A stretch of DNA of 6,960 bases from Deltaproteobacteria bacterium (GTDB lineage Bacteria; Desulfobacterota; Desulfobacteria; Desulfobacterales; SG8-13): positions 1 through 6,960 of the forward strand of contig JAHEIV010000155.1 in assembly GCA_024639205.1 (NCBI GenBank), in the 5' to 3' direction. The notes below the pieces were generated by a model, which was given only the letters and a program-made list of their open reading frames with translations, did not search any database and was not told the origin of the DNA. Positions 1 through 5,360 of the stretch are shown here, in pieces. How positions within the stretch are numbered: position 1 is the first letter of the stretch; the number at the start of each line of letters is the position of its first letter. Made by a program: the position numbers and the translations under genes.

Positions 1-208
1 GAGCAACTTTGATGAATTCTTTGTCGACCAGGTATTTGAAACCGTCGATGTCGTACACGTCGTCCGAATCTTTCGGCTCATCCAGAGCCATTGCCAGTGA
101 GGGGCCGCCTCATCCACCCTCGTTCAGAAAGATCCGAATCGGTGATACGTCCCGACCCTTGAAATATTCGGCAATCTGCTGTGTGGCCTCCTGTGTAATC
201 TCAACCAT
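1..208 (-). CDS. HesB/IscA-family selenoprotein, N-terminal part (cut by window edge)
   Basis: Reading the minus strand from the ATG at 208-206 gives MVEITQEATQQIAEYF, then SPIRIFLNEGG, an in-frame UGA at codon 33 (112-110), then GGPSLAMALDEPKDSDD and a DGFKYLVDKEF segment, open to the window edge. This is the A-type Fe-S carrier (HesB/IscA) fold. UGA sits where the family normally has the cysteine of a GGC-x-GP motif, so I read it as selenocysteine, not a stop: similarity continues in frame without a break. The start is fixed by a strong AGGAGG five bases upstream. HesB-like selenoproteins have been reported in selenium-using bacteria. Expected role: Fe-S cluster binding or a related redox function in the cytosol. 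The family's C-terminal cysteines lie outside the window. A naive caller would miss this gene or start it at an internal ATG. The alternative is a pseudogene with one nonsense mutation, which the SECIS-like hairpin makes less likely. Confidence 0.85.
74..90 (-). promoter_or_regulatory. SECIS-like hairpin downstream of the UGA codon
   Basis: On the minus strand, 21-35 bases after the UGA, GGCUC and GAGCC form a perfect 5-bp stem around the loop UGGAU, with a further U-G wobble pair outside (90 and 74). The loop starts 25 bases after UGA and has G as its second base. This agrees with the bacterial SECIS rule as I know it: a small stem shortly 3' of UGA inside the coding region, with a G among the first two loop bases. 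It would recruit SelB with Sec-tRNA. A fold prediction or SECIS search was not run. Confidence 0.55.
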
Positions 209-213
209 AACAT

Positions 214-219
214 CCTCCT
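214..219 (-). promoter_or_regulatory. Ribosome binding site of the HesB-family gene
   Basis: AGGAGG on the minus strand, five bases before the ATG at 208-206. It decides the start codon. A nearer ATG at 213-211 is out of frame and too close to the site to be used. Confidence 0.75.
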
Positions 220-272
220 GAGCGATTATCGGTCCGCTTTACGCGCACACCCCATTATTCAAAAACGGTCGG

Positions 273-301
273 AAAATAAGTACCGCCCCCCGGTTTGTCA
301 A
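273..301 (-). promoter_or_regulatory. Sigma-70-type promoter for the HesB-family gene
   Basis: Minus strand: a perfect -35 TTGACA at 301-296, a 17-base spacer, and a -10 TATTTT at 278-273 (4 of 6 matches to TATAAT). The predicted transcript starts near 266, giving a leader of about 58 bases to the ATG at 208. The G-rich spacer resembles that of the promoter at 1683-1712. Confidence 0.6.
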
Positions 302-378
302 CGCATAAAAGCGCGGCCGGAGAGGCGGTCTGCAATCATCCGATCCTGTTTGAACGGCAATTATACCGTGAAGTCCGA

Positions 379-401
379 TGCCGCGTCAAGTAATGGCGGC
401 A
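379..401 (-). other. Short hairpin downstream of the macrodomain gene
   Basis: TGCCGC (379-384) and GCGGCA (396-401) form a 6-bp inverted repeat around an 11-base loop, 14 bases past the macrodomain stop codon. No U-tract follows, so it is not a classical intrinsic terminator; it could protect the 3' end of the mRNA or be chance. Confidence 0.25.
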
Positions 402-414
402 GTGTCCGGCAGCT

Positions 415-945
415 TCACCGGATACTGGCCAGGTGCCGCTCATACACCTGGCGGTCGCTTTCGGAAAATAAAATGAACACCACCTGTTGAATGGAGGGGT
501 TGTCTTGCAGAAAACGGCAGGCACTGTCAACAGCGATCCGGCAGGCATCTTCGATGGGATAGCCGTAGACACCGCAGCTGATGGCCGGAAAAGCGATGGA
601 GCTCAGCCCGCTGTCCGCAGCCAGGGTCAGACTGTTTCGGTAACACTGCTCCAGCAGGTTTTCAGCCTGTACGGGATTCATCCGGTGATACACCGGGCCG
701 ACCGTGTGAATAACGTGTGCGGCCGGCAGCTGATACCCCTTTGTGATCCTGGCTTCACCGGTTGGACAGCCGCCGAGTGACCGGCACTCCTCCAGCAGCT
801 GCGGGCCTGCCGCCCGGTGGATGGCCCCGTCCACGCCACCGCCACCCAGCAGACTGGAATTGGCCGCATTTACGATGGCATCCACCTGTAAGCGGGTGAT
901 GTCCCCTTGTCGAATTTCAATTTTTCGCAGAATGCTCTTTTGCAT
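415..945 (-). CDS. Macrodomain protein, O-acetyl-ADP-ribose deacetylase/ADP-ribosyl hydrolase type
   Basis: A 176-residue single macrodomain, the usual length of the YmdB-like family. What I see: the GDI strand near residue 14, then DAIVNAANSSLLGGGGVDGA (22-41), the ADP-ribose-binding signature, with the likely catalytic Asn29 and Asp39 (equivalent to Asn25 and Asp35 of E. coli YmdB). A second binding loop reads AFPAISCGVYGYP (118-130). Family members remove acetyl from O-acetyl-ADP-ribose or ADP-ribose from acidic side chains; which substrate applies cannot be told here. The ATG at 945 is preceded by GAGGT eight bases upstream. The gene follows the FmdB-type gene by 39 bases on the same strand and is probably co-transcribed from 1683-1712. 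No toxin or ADP-ribosyltransferase partner is adjacent, which argues for a housekeeping role over a toxin-antitoxin one. Confidence 0.92.
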   Translation of the reverse strand: MQKSILRKIEIRQGDITRLQVDAIVNAANSSLLGGGGVDGAIHRAAGPQLLEECRSLGGCPTGEARITKGYQLPAAHVIHTVGPVYHRMNPVQAENLLEQCYRNSLTLAADSGLSSIAFPAISCGVYGYPIEDACRIAVDSACRFLQDNPSIQQVVFILFSESDRQVYERHLASIR

Positions 946-984
946 CGGTTCATACCTCTTTGCGGATGCACCGGTCGGTAGTCG

Positions 985-1479
985 TCATAGATCATAGAGG
1001 GTGTCGTCGCGGCTGGGTGCTTTCCGCCGGGTTGTTCCCGCCGCTCCCTTTTTTTCCGGCAGGAGAAACGGATCCTCGTTTTCGAGCATGTCTCCCATCT
1101 CCGCTTCGATTTTTTCCGGATCTTCACCTTTTTCCATCCGACTCAATGCTTCTTCCATCCCGTCGCCCAGCTGCATGCCGGTCATGTCGGAGAGTTTCCG
1201 CATGAGATTGGCAGCCTGGCGGGGATCGTCTTCGTTGATTTTATCCGCCTCGCCGGCCAGCATGTGCATGGCCTGTTCCATCTTGTTTTCATCAAAAGGC
1301 AGCTCGTCTGCATCGCTGTCTTCTTTTGCCCTGCCTGTCACGGCAAACGCCGACATCCGACGCTCCAGGATTTTTGTTTTGCATCGGGGGCACTTTGGTT
1401 TTTTCGATGTATTCACCGTACGCGAAAAGAAGTTGAAAATGGTGTTGCAATCCTCGCAGTAAAATTCGTAGATCGGCAT
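985..1479 (-). CDS. FmdB-family zinc-ribbon protein with acidic C-terminal tail
   Basis: The 164-residue product starts MPIYEFYCEDC, the classic FmdB/CxxC_CXXC_SSSS opening. Two zinc-knuckle pairs, Cys8/Cys11 and Cys30/Cys33, should bind one zinc. Residues 50-164 form a long, strongly acidic, probably helical tail (for example ALSRMEKGEDPEKIEAEMGD around 110-130) ending in a basic stretch (TTRRKAPSRDD). FmdB proteins were named as putative regulators of formamide-degradation genes, but the true role of most is unknown; a regulatory or nucleic-acid-binding role is inference. The ATG at 1479 has only a weak GGAT-type ribosome site. An in-frame TGA six bases upstream excludes an earlier start. 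It heads a two-gene unit with the macrodomain gene and has a leader of about 200 bases. Confidence 0.85.
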   Translation of the reverse strand: MPIYEFYCEDCNTIFNFFSRTVNTSKKPKCPRCKTKILERRMSAFAVTGRAKEDSDADELPFDENKMEQAMHMLAGEADKINEDDPRQAANLMRKLSDMTGMQLGDGMEEALSRMEKGEDPEKIEAEMGDMLENEDPFLLPEKKGAAGTTRRKAPSRDDTLYDL

Positions 1480-1550
1480 AATTTTTCATCCATTCATCAG
1501 TTGGCCGCAAAACTTCAATCTAGCCTGAATGTTGCGCGGGTTTCGAAGAC

Positions 1551-1677
1551 ATCATTACGGACCGCACATGGAGCGAAGGAGATATGCAAACAGATCACTT
1601 CATGGGGCGCGAGGATCCAATCTGCGTATCTCTTCGATTTTCTCCCCTTGTTCGGCACTGGAAGCCGTAGCAATGAT
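1551..1677 (-). ncRNA. Candidate structured RNA or leader upstream of the fmdB-type gene
   Basis: The predicted transcript folds by hand into one long rod. Nested stems (minus-strand order): 1677-1672 with 1556-1551; 1668-1665 with 1560-1557; 1655-1653 with 1564-1562; 1651-1649 with 1568-1566; 1645-1642 with 1573-1570; 1636-1633 with 1577-1574; 1632-1627 with 1584-1579; 1625-1620 with 1591-1586 (two G-U pairs). That is about 36 pairs over 127 bases. The outermost stem starts at the predicted +1 of the promoter at 1683-1712. The rod shape recalls 6S RNA, but it is shorter and I recognise no conserved 6S sequence. It could be an independent small RNA, a cis-acting 5' leader of the fmdB transcript, or a chance fold of GC-rich DNA. 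No thermodynamic or covariation test was run. Confidence 0.3.
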
Positions 1678-1682
1678 ACTCG

Positions 1683-1712
1683 ATCATAAATACTTGCCCC
1701 GGCTTTTGTCAA
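1683..1712 (-). promoter_or_regulatory. Strong sigma-70-type promoter upstream of the fmdB-type gene
   Basis: Minus strand: a perfect -35 TTGACA at 1712-1707, an 18-base spacer and a -10 TATGAT at 1688-1683 (5 of 6 matches). Predicted transcription start near 1677-1676, giving a leader of about 200 bases before the fmdB-type ATG at 1479. This is the best promoter match in the window. Confidence 0.6.
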
Positions 1713-1848
1713 CCAGTGCCTGTCGGCGGATGCCTCGTTGACTTGCCACTTTCCATCTGGTAATGGGGCGGTGTCTACCATCATGGTGACAGGCGACGAC
1801 TATTAAACCGGCGCTGTTGAATTCATTAAATAGAAAGGATATCCGACC

Positions 1849-2265
1849 ATGCAAAATACGCTGGCCATTATCAAACCAGACGGCGTGCAACGGAGTCTGA
1901 TCGGAGGGGTGATCACGCGGTTGGAAAAGAACCATCTGTCAATCATCGCCATGAAGATGGTTTATATGACCAAAACCCAGGCCGAGGGCTTTTATGCAGT
2001 TCACCGGCAGCGGCCCTTCTTCGAAAGCCTGACGAATTTTATGTCTTCCGGTCCCTGTGTGGTGATGGTGTTGGAGGGTGAGAACGTCATCGCCCGATAT
2101 CGCGAGTTGATGGGTGCCACCAACTACGAGGAAGCTGCCGAAGGCACCATCCGGCGAGAGTTTGCTACCGACATTGAAAAAAATGTCGTTCACGGCTCGG
2201 ATGCCCCGGAGACGGCGGCATTTGAGATCGGCTATTTTTTCAACCGATTTGAAATTGTCAGCTGA
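1849..2265 (+). CDS. ndk: Nucleoside diphosphate kinase
   Basis: A 138-residue protein, normal length for bacterial Ndk. It transfers the gamma-phosphate of ATP to nucleoside diphosphates through a phosphohistidine, keeping cytosolic NTP and dNTP pools balanced. Seen directly: TLAIIKPDGVQR at 4-15 with the nucleotide-binding Lys9, Tyr49, Phe57 of the RPFF segment, the RELMGATN loop (85-92), GTIRREFA (99-106) with Arg102, and NVVHGSD (112-118) with the catalytic His115. All key residues are present. The start follows an AAAGGA ribosome site about nine bases upstream. Its TGA stop overlaps by one base the ATG of the trmJ-type gene, so the two are translationally coupled and belong to one operon with the FAH-fold gene. 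Confidence 0.97.
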   Translation: MQNTLAIIKPDGVQRSLIGGVITRLEKNHLSIIAMKMVYMTKTQAEGFYAVHRQRPFFESLTNFMSSGPCVVMVLEGENVIARYRELMGATNYEEAAEGTIRREFATDIEKNVVHGSDAPETAAFEIGYFFNRFEIVS

Positions 2266-3023
2266 TGACCGATCGGATACGGTTCGACAATGTTGCCATC
2301 GTGCTGTGCCGGCCTCGTTTCTCCGAAAATATCGGCGCGGCGGCACGGGCAATGTGCAATATGGGATTCGGCAACCTGGTGGTGGTCGACCCACCGAACT
2401 GCGATTTGACCCGCGTGCTGAAGATGGCCACGCATGCGGCCTCCGAAGTGATCGAGCATATGGAGATCGCCCCGTCACTCGGCCATGCCCTGGCACCGTT
2501 CAGTTTCGTTGTCGGCACTACGGCTCGATTGGGCAAGCAGCGCCAGGTCATCGAATCTCCGGCCTCGCTGGCAGAAATGCTCGTGCCGGTTTCGCAGCAA
2601 AACCGGATTGCCGTCGTCTTCGGCCCCGAGGACCGTGGATTGACCAATGAGGACCTTCGGTTGTGTCACTGGCTGGTAAATATTCCCACTGCCGAATTCG
2701 CGTCTTTGAACCTGGCCCAGGCGGTGATGATCGTCTGTTACGAGCTTTTTCGGGTCTGCCGGGAGAACCCTGCGGAACACGTGCCGCGGCTGGCGAGCCG
2801 ACACGAGCTCGACGGCATGTACGAAGAGGTAAAGCAGATTCTGCTGCGGATCAGTTTCATTCAACCGGACAATCCGGATTTGTGGATGAATCGGATCCGT
2901 CACTTTTTTACACGGATGCAGTTGCGGGCGAAAGAGGTGAGCATCATACGCGGCATCTGCCGACAGATCAACTGGTACGCCGGTAAACGCTACCAGGACG
3001 GTCGCAACGGTAAGGAGGGCTGA
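2265..3023 (+). CDS. trmJ: tRNA (cytidine/uridine-2'-O-)-methyltransferase, TrmJ type (SPOUT family)
   Basis: A 252-residue SpoU/SPOUT RNA 2'-O-methyltransferase. The three family motifs are present: motif 1 SENIGAAARAMCNMGF (20-35, with Asn22 and Arg28), motif 2 VVFGPEDRGLTNEDL (117-131), and motif 3 IPTAEFASLNLAQAV (140-154), which build the knotted SAM-binding site. The C-terminal helical extension (about 170-250, with an RAKEVSIIRGICRQI segment) is typical of TrmJ, which methylates residue 32 in the anticodon loop of several tRNAs as a dimer. TrmJ fits better than TrmL or TrmH because of this tail and the length. The ATG shares its A with the ndk stop (TGATG), so translation depends on ribosomes finishing ndk; no separate strong ribosome site is needed. 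Confidence 0.9.
   Translation: MTDRIRFDNVAIVLCRPRFSENIGAAARAMCNMGFGNLVVVDPPNCDLTRVLKMATHAASEVIEHMEIAPSLGHALAPFSFVVGTTARLGKQRQVIESPASLAEMLVPVSQQNRIAVVFGPEDRGLTNEDLRLCHWLVNIPTAEFASLNLAQAVMIVCYELFRVCRENPAEHVPRLASRHELDGMYEEVKQILLRISFIQPDNPDLWMNRIRHFFTRMQLRAKEVSIIRGICRQINWYAGKRYQDGRNGKEG
3010..3018 (+). promoter_or_regulatory. Ribosome binding site of the FAH-fold gene
   Basis: A TAAGGAGGG stretch inside the last codons of the trmJ-type gene, about eight bases before the ATG at 3027. It is the strongest Shine-Dalgarno on the plus strand and supports efficient translation of the third gene of the run. Confidence 0.7.
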
Positions 3024-3026
3024 CAC

Positions 3027-3875
3027 ATGCGGTTGGTACGATTCGGACCGGTCGGCCGGGAACGGCCGGGTCTGCTTTTAAAGGACCGGGTTGCGGATCT
3101 GGTGTCGATCTTCCCGGATATCCCGGACATCGGGGAGACATTTTTTCGGGATGGTTGGCTTGAAAAAGTCGGCAGCGTTTCGGCCGGAGACACTTTGCCT
3201 TACGAACGCCTGGGGTGTCCGATCCGAAAACCGAGCAAGATCATCTGCCTGGGCATAAATTACCAGGAGCACACCCGGGAAGGCGGCTTTGATCAGCCGG
3301 AGAAACCCCTGCTATTTGCCAAATCCCCGAATGCGCTGAACGGTCCCCGGGATCCGATCCTGCTGCCGCGCAGCAGCGGCCAGGTCGATTGGGAGGTGGA
3401 GCTGGCGGTGATCATCGGCAAAAAAGGCAAACGGATCCCGAAGCGCTCGGCCTTCGACTACATAGCCGGTGTCACCGTCATGAACGATGTCTCCGGCCGA
3501 CAGGCCCAGTTTTCCGATTCCCAGTGGTTCCGCGGAAAGTCATTCGACACCTTTGCCCCCATGGGGCCGACCATCGTGACGCTCGATGAGATCGGTGATA
3601 TCCAGAACCTGCATTTAACGTCGCTGGTCGACGGGCAGGTCATGCAGGAGGGCAGTACGGCGGACATGATCTTTCCGGTAGCCGAGCTGATCGAGTTTAT
3701 CAGTGAGGACATCACGCTGCTGCCCGGAGACGTTATTTCCACCGGCACTCCCAGTGGCGTCGGGATCTTCAGGGATCCGCCGGTGGTGCTGCGGCCCGGC
3801 AATGTGGTGGAGTGCCGTGTCGAAAAGATTGGATCGGTTATCAATACAGTCGCAAGCGAGCCGGGCCCCGCATGA
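3027..3875 (+). CDS. Fumarylacetoacetate hydrolase (FAH) family protein
   Basis: A 282-residue protein with the two-part layout of the family: a small N-terminal domain (1-65) and the FAH catalytic domain (about 70-278). Seen: KIICLGINYQEHTRE (71-85) with His82, KPLLFAKSPNAL (93-104), VDWEVELAVIIG (120-131) giving metal ligands Glu123 and Glu125, MNDVSGR (152-158) giving Asp154, RGKSFDTFAPMGP near 169-181 and GTPSGVG near 250. Members cleave or isomerise 2-oxo acids with a divalent metal: acylpyruvase, oxaloacetate decarboxylase, 2-hydroxyhepta-2,4-diene-1,7-dioate isomerase or ureidoglycolate lyase. The sequence alone does not choose between them; FAHD1-like acylpyruvase/decarboxylase or HpcE-like isomerase is my best guess. 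It lies 3 bp after the trmJ-type gene and its stop is one base from the convergent aldolase stop. Confidence 0.9.
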   Translation: MRLVRFGPVGRERPGLLLKDRVADLVSIFPDIPDIGETFFRDGWLEKVGSVSAGDTLPYERLGCPIRKPSKIICLGINYQEHTREGGFDQPEKPLLFAKSPNALNGPRDPILLPRSSGQVDWEVELAVIIGKKGKRIPKRSAFDYIAGVTVMNDVSGRQAQFSDSQWFRGKSFDTFAPMGPTIVTLDEIGDIQNLHLTSLVDGQVMQEGSTADMIFPVAELIEFISEDITLLPGDVISTGTPSGVGIFRDPPVVLRPGNVVECRVEKIGSVINTVASEPGPA

Positions 3876-3876
3876 T

Positions 3877-4533
3877 TCAGGTGGCGTCTTTGCAAGGTGC
3901 CAGCCAATGCTGCACCGCATCTTCGGGTAAATGGCCTATCTTCCTGCCGGTGCAAAGCGCGTAGTAGTAAACCTGGGCCACTTTTTCCAGCAGTTCCGCG
4001 TTTTTCAGCGCTGTCGCCATATCCTTTCCCAGGCTCAAGGCCCCGTGGTTTTGAATGATATAGCAACCGCACCCGTTATCGAGCCGGCTGTTAACGTTGC
4101 GCGCAAGCTGTCGGCTGCCGGAAACAGCATACGGAATGATTTCCACACGCGGTCCGATTTGTGCGGTGATCTCGTCAAACAGGGCCGGAATCGGCTGGTT
4201 GATGATGGCCAGCACACTGGCAAACAACTGATGGGTGTGAACAACGGCATTTACATCCGGACGCTGGCGGTAGATGCCGATATGCATGCCGGCCTCCATC
4301 GAAGGTGGCCGGTCGCCTTCCAGCTGCCCCTGCTTCAGGTCCACAATGCAGATGTCATCGACCGTCATCTCGGTGTATGCAAGGCCGGAAGGGGTGATCG
4401 CCACCGCCTGCCGGTCGGAAGCGGTCATCGAGACATTGCCGCCGCTGCCCAGCGTGCCGCCGAAGTAACCGCGGTCGGACAGCCAACAGGCAGCGTGCAG
4501 CACTTGTTCTTTTGGATGCTCGGTTCGGCCCAT
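3877..4533 (-). CDS. Class II aldolase/adducin-domain protein (fuculose-1-phosphate aldolase-like)
   Basis: A 218-residue zinc-dependent aldolase or epimerase of the FucA/AraD/adducin fold. Seen: phosphate-binding GSGGNVS (29-35) and TPSGLAY (47-53), Glu80 of SMEAGMH as the likely catalytic acid, the zinc ligands His99 and His101 in VVHTHQ, and His163 in QNHGALSLG. These match Glu73, His92, His94 and His155 of FucA. It would cleave a phosphorylated sugar or aldol to dihydroxyacetone phosphate or pyruvate plus an aldehyde; methylthioribulose-1-phosphate dehydratase or ribulose-phosphate epimerase are other fates of the fold. Substrate unknown. The start at 4533 has only a weak GCGGGA-like ribosome site, but an in-frame TAA 27 bases upstream rules out a much earlier start. 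It appears monocistronic, facing the ndk run. Confidence 0.9.
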   Translation of the reverse strand: MGRTEHPKEQVLHAACWLSDRGYFGGTLGSGGNVSMTASDRQAVAITPSGLAYTEMTVDDICIVDLKQGQLEGDRPPSMEAGMHIGIYRQRPDVNAVVHTHQLFASVLAIINQPIPALFDEITAQIGPRVEIIPYAVSGSRQLARNVNSRLDNGCGCYIIQNHGALSLGKDMATALKNAELLEKVAQVYYYALCTGRKIGHLPEDAVQHWLAPCKDAT

Positions 4534-4564
4534 ATCACATGTTTTCCCGCCGTTAGATTACGAT

Positions 4565-4594
4565 AGTATAGGTCACGTTTCGAAGGTCGCGACC
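4565..4594 (-). promoter_or_regulatory. Candidate promoter with palindrome for the class II aldolase gene
   Basis: Minus strand: a good -10 TATACT at 4570-4565 (5 of 6), start predicted near 4558, about 25 bases before the ATG. The -35 position carries no TTGACA-like hexamer. Instead a perfect 10-bp palindrome GGTCGCGACC (4585-4594) covers it, which suggests a regulator-dependent promoter. Both elements are read by eye only. Confidence 0.35.
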
Positions 4595-4623
4595 GGCTGA
4601 AGTTGCCCGATAGGGTGGGGAGC

Positions 4624-4648
4624 AAAAAAACTGCCTGTCAACGTCAGG
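4624..4648 (-). terminator. Probable rho-independent terminator after the lipoprotein gene
   Basis: On the minus strand, 12 bases after the stop codon, CCTG (4648-4645) pairs with CAGG (4637-4634), with an inner C-G pair across an A-A mismatch. CAG and then a run of seven T (4630-4624) follow. The stem is short, but the U-tract and position fit an intrinsic terminator separating this gene from the aldolase gene. Confidence 0.45.
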
Positions 4649-4660
4649 GACTTTAACCGC

Positions 4661-5173
4661 TTACGGGACTCTCCAGAAAAATGTGTCGGCGCCGTCGCCA
4701 CCCCGGCCCAGCGTTCCTCCCTCCATTGCCCGTCCGCTGTAACTGAAGTTCATCGACCGTACTTCCGGCGCCTTATCGAAATTTTGGGTAAATCGCCACA
4801 TCCGGATTGGCTGATTGGCGGCGTGGACAATAACGATGCTTTTCAGGATGTTCTTTTCCTCGTCCATGAAATTGGCACGAACGGCAAAGTTGTTGACGGT
4901 GCGAAACGTATTGGTCAAGCGGCGCGCGAGTTCGACATCGCCGCTGAATTCAAAAGCGCCCGCTTGGTTGGAATAGGTGTGGTTGACGATGATATTCGAA
5001 TCTTCCCAGCGCCCTTCGTGGGGACCGCCTTGTTTCAGAGCGATATTGTCTTGCTGGGTGGCTATGGTTCCTTCATACGAAAGCTGTTTGAGCTGGCACC
5101 CGGAGCCCACGGCTACTGCAAGTAATACCCCTATCATGCCGAGCCGGATGCACCTGATAGCAATTGGTTTCAT
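4661..5173 (-). CDS. Putative lipoprotein of unknown function
   Basis: A 170-residue product I do not recognise. The N terminus has a positively charged start (MKPIAIRCIRLG), a hydrophobic stretch (about 11-23) and a Cys26 preceded by VGSG, so it is probably a signal-peptidase-II lipoprotein exported to the envelope. The lipobox is imperfect: Gly, not Leu, at -3. The mature part (27-170) is mostly alternating hydrophobic/polar beta-like sequence with an NTFRTVNNFAVRANFMDEE segment around 88-106, glycine-rich near the end (GGTLGRGGDGAD) and closing in FFWRVP. There are no cysteines after Cys26. The start is firm: AAGGAG lies six bases before the ATG. It follows the DedA/ATP-grasp gene by 187 bp and has its own candidate promoter, so it is probably expressed separately. 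Confidence 0.75.
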   Translation of the reverse strand: MKPIAIRCIRLGMIGVLLAVAVGSGCQLKQLSYEGTIATQQDNIALKQGGPHEGRWEDSNIIVNHTYSNQAGAFEFSGDVELARRLTNTFRTVNNFAVRANFMDEEKNILKSIVIVHAANQPIRMWRFTQNFDKAPEVRSMNFSYSGRAMEGGTLGRGGDGADTFFWRVP

Positions 5174-5265
5174 TGGCTGCTCCTTATGTTGTTACCGGAA
5201 ATTCCGCACCCGTAACGAATTCCCGGTATCATTCTATAGTGATGCAGGATCAGGTCGGATAACAG

Positions 5266-5307
5266 ACCCTGTAAGGGTATGGTAAGAATCGCTCACCGAT
5301 TCGTCAA
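5266..5307 (-). promoter_or_regulatory. Candidate promoter and operator-like repeat for the lipoprotein gene
   Basis: Minus strand: -35 TTGACG at 5307-5302, a 17-base spacer, -10 TACCAT at 5284-5279 (4 of 6), start expected near 5272. A perfect hyphenated palindrome ACCCT-gta-AGGGT (5266-5278) covers the predicted start and abuts the -10, where a repressor could bind. An overlapping imperfect repeat (5251-5271) could instead fold at the 5' end of the mRNA. Leader about 100 bases. Confidence 0.35.
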
Positions 5308-5360
5308 TCACCGGCCATTCGCCGCTCGTCCTGCCTTTTGATCGCTGTCGCCGCTGGCGG

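Larger units (their letters stand above)
1480..1848. other. Intergenic region between the divergent fmdB-type and ndk genes (369 bp)
   Basis: No convincing protein-coding gene. Both strands carry 70-90-residue open frames, but none has a good ribosome site or a recognisable product. The minus strand holds a strong promoter (1683-1712) and a rod-like fold (1551-1677). A divergent arrangement is suggested by GTCAAC (1708-1713) and GTTGAC (1737-1742), two inverted -35-like elements 23 bases apart. The plus-strand TTGACT at 1738-1743 would serve ndk, but the matching -10 (TAATGG at 1761, or GGTAAT at 1759) is poor, so I do not call the ndk promoter firmly. Confidence 0.6.

Noticed and set aside
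110..112. Reading the UGA in the HesB-family gene as a real stop (pseudogene)
   Set aside because: Similarity continues in the same frame on both sides, the UGA replaces a conserved cysteine exactly, and a SECIS-like hairpin follows.
305..324. Possible terminator (GC-rich stem followed by TTTT on the minus strand) upstream of the HesB-family promoter
   Set aside because: Only a 3-bp core stem with mismatches outside it, and a T-run of four; too weak to call.
1551..1677. Calling the structured region a bona fide 6S RNA (ssrS)
   Set aside because: It is rod-shaped, but about 127 bases and not about 180, with bulges mostly on one side and no conserved 6S sequence or zapA/ygfA neighbour. Kept only as an unnamed candidate.
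1515..1784. An 89-codon minus-strand frame between the fmdB-type and ndk genes
   Set aside because: No ribosome site, no family resemblance, and it runs across the predicted promoter; treated as non-coding.
3458..4072. A 204-codon open frame on the minus strand
   Set aside because: It overlaps the end of the FAH-fold gene and the start of the aldolase coding region in another frame. Both of those have strong family motifs.
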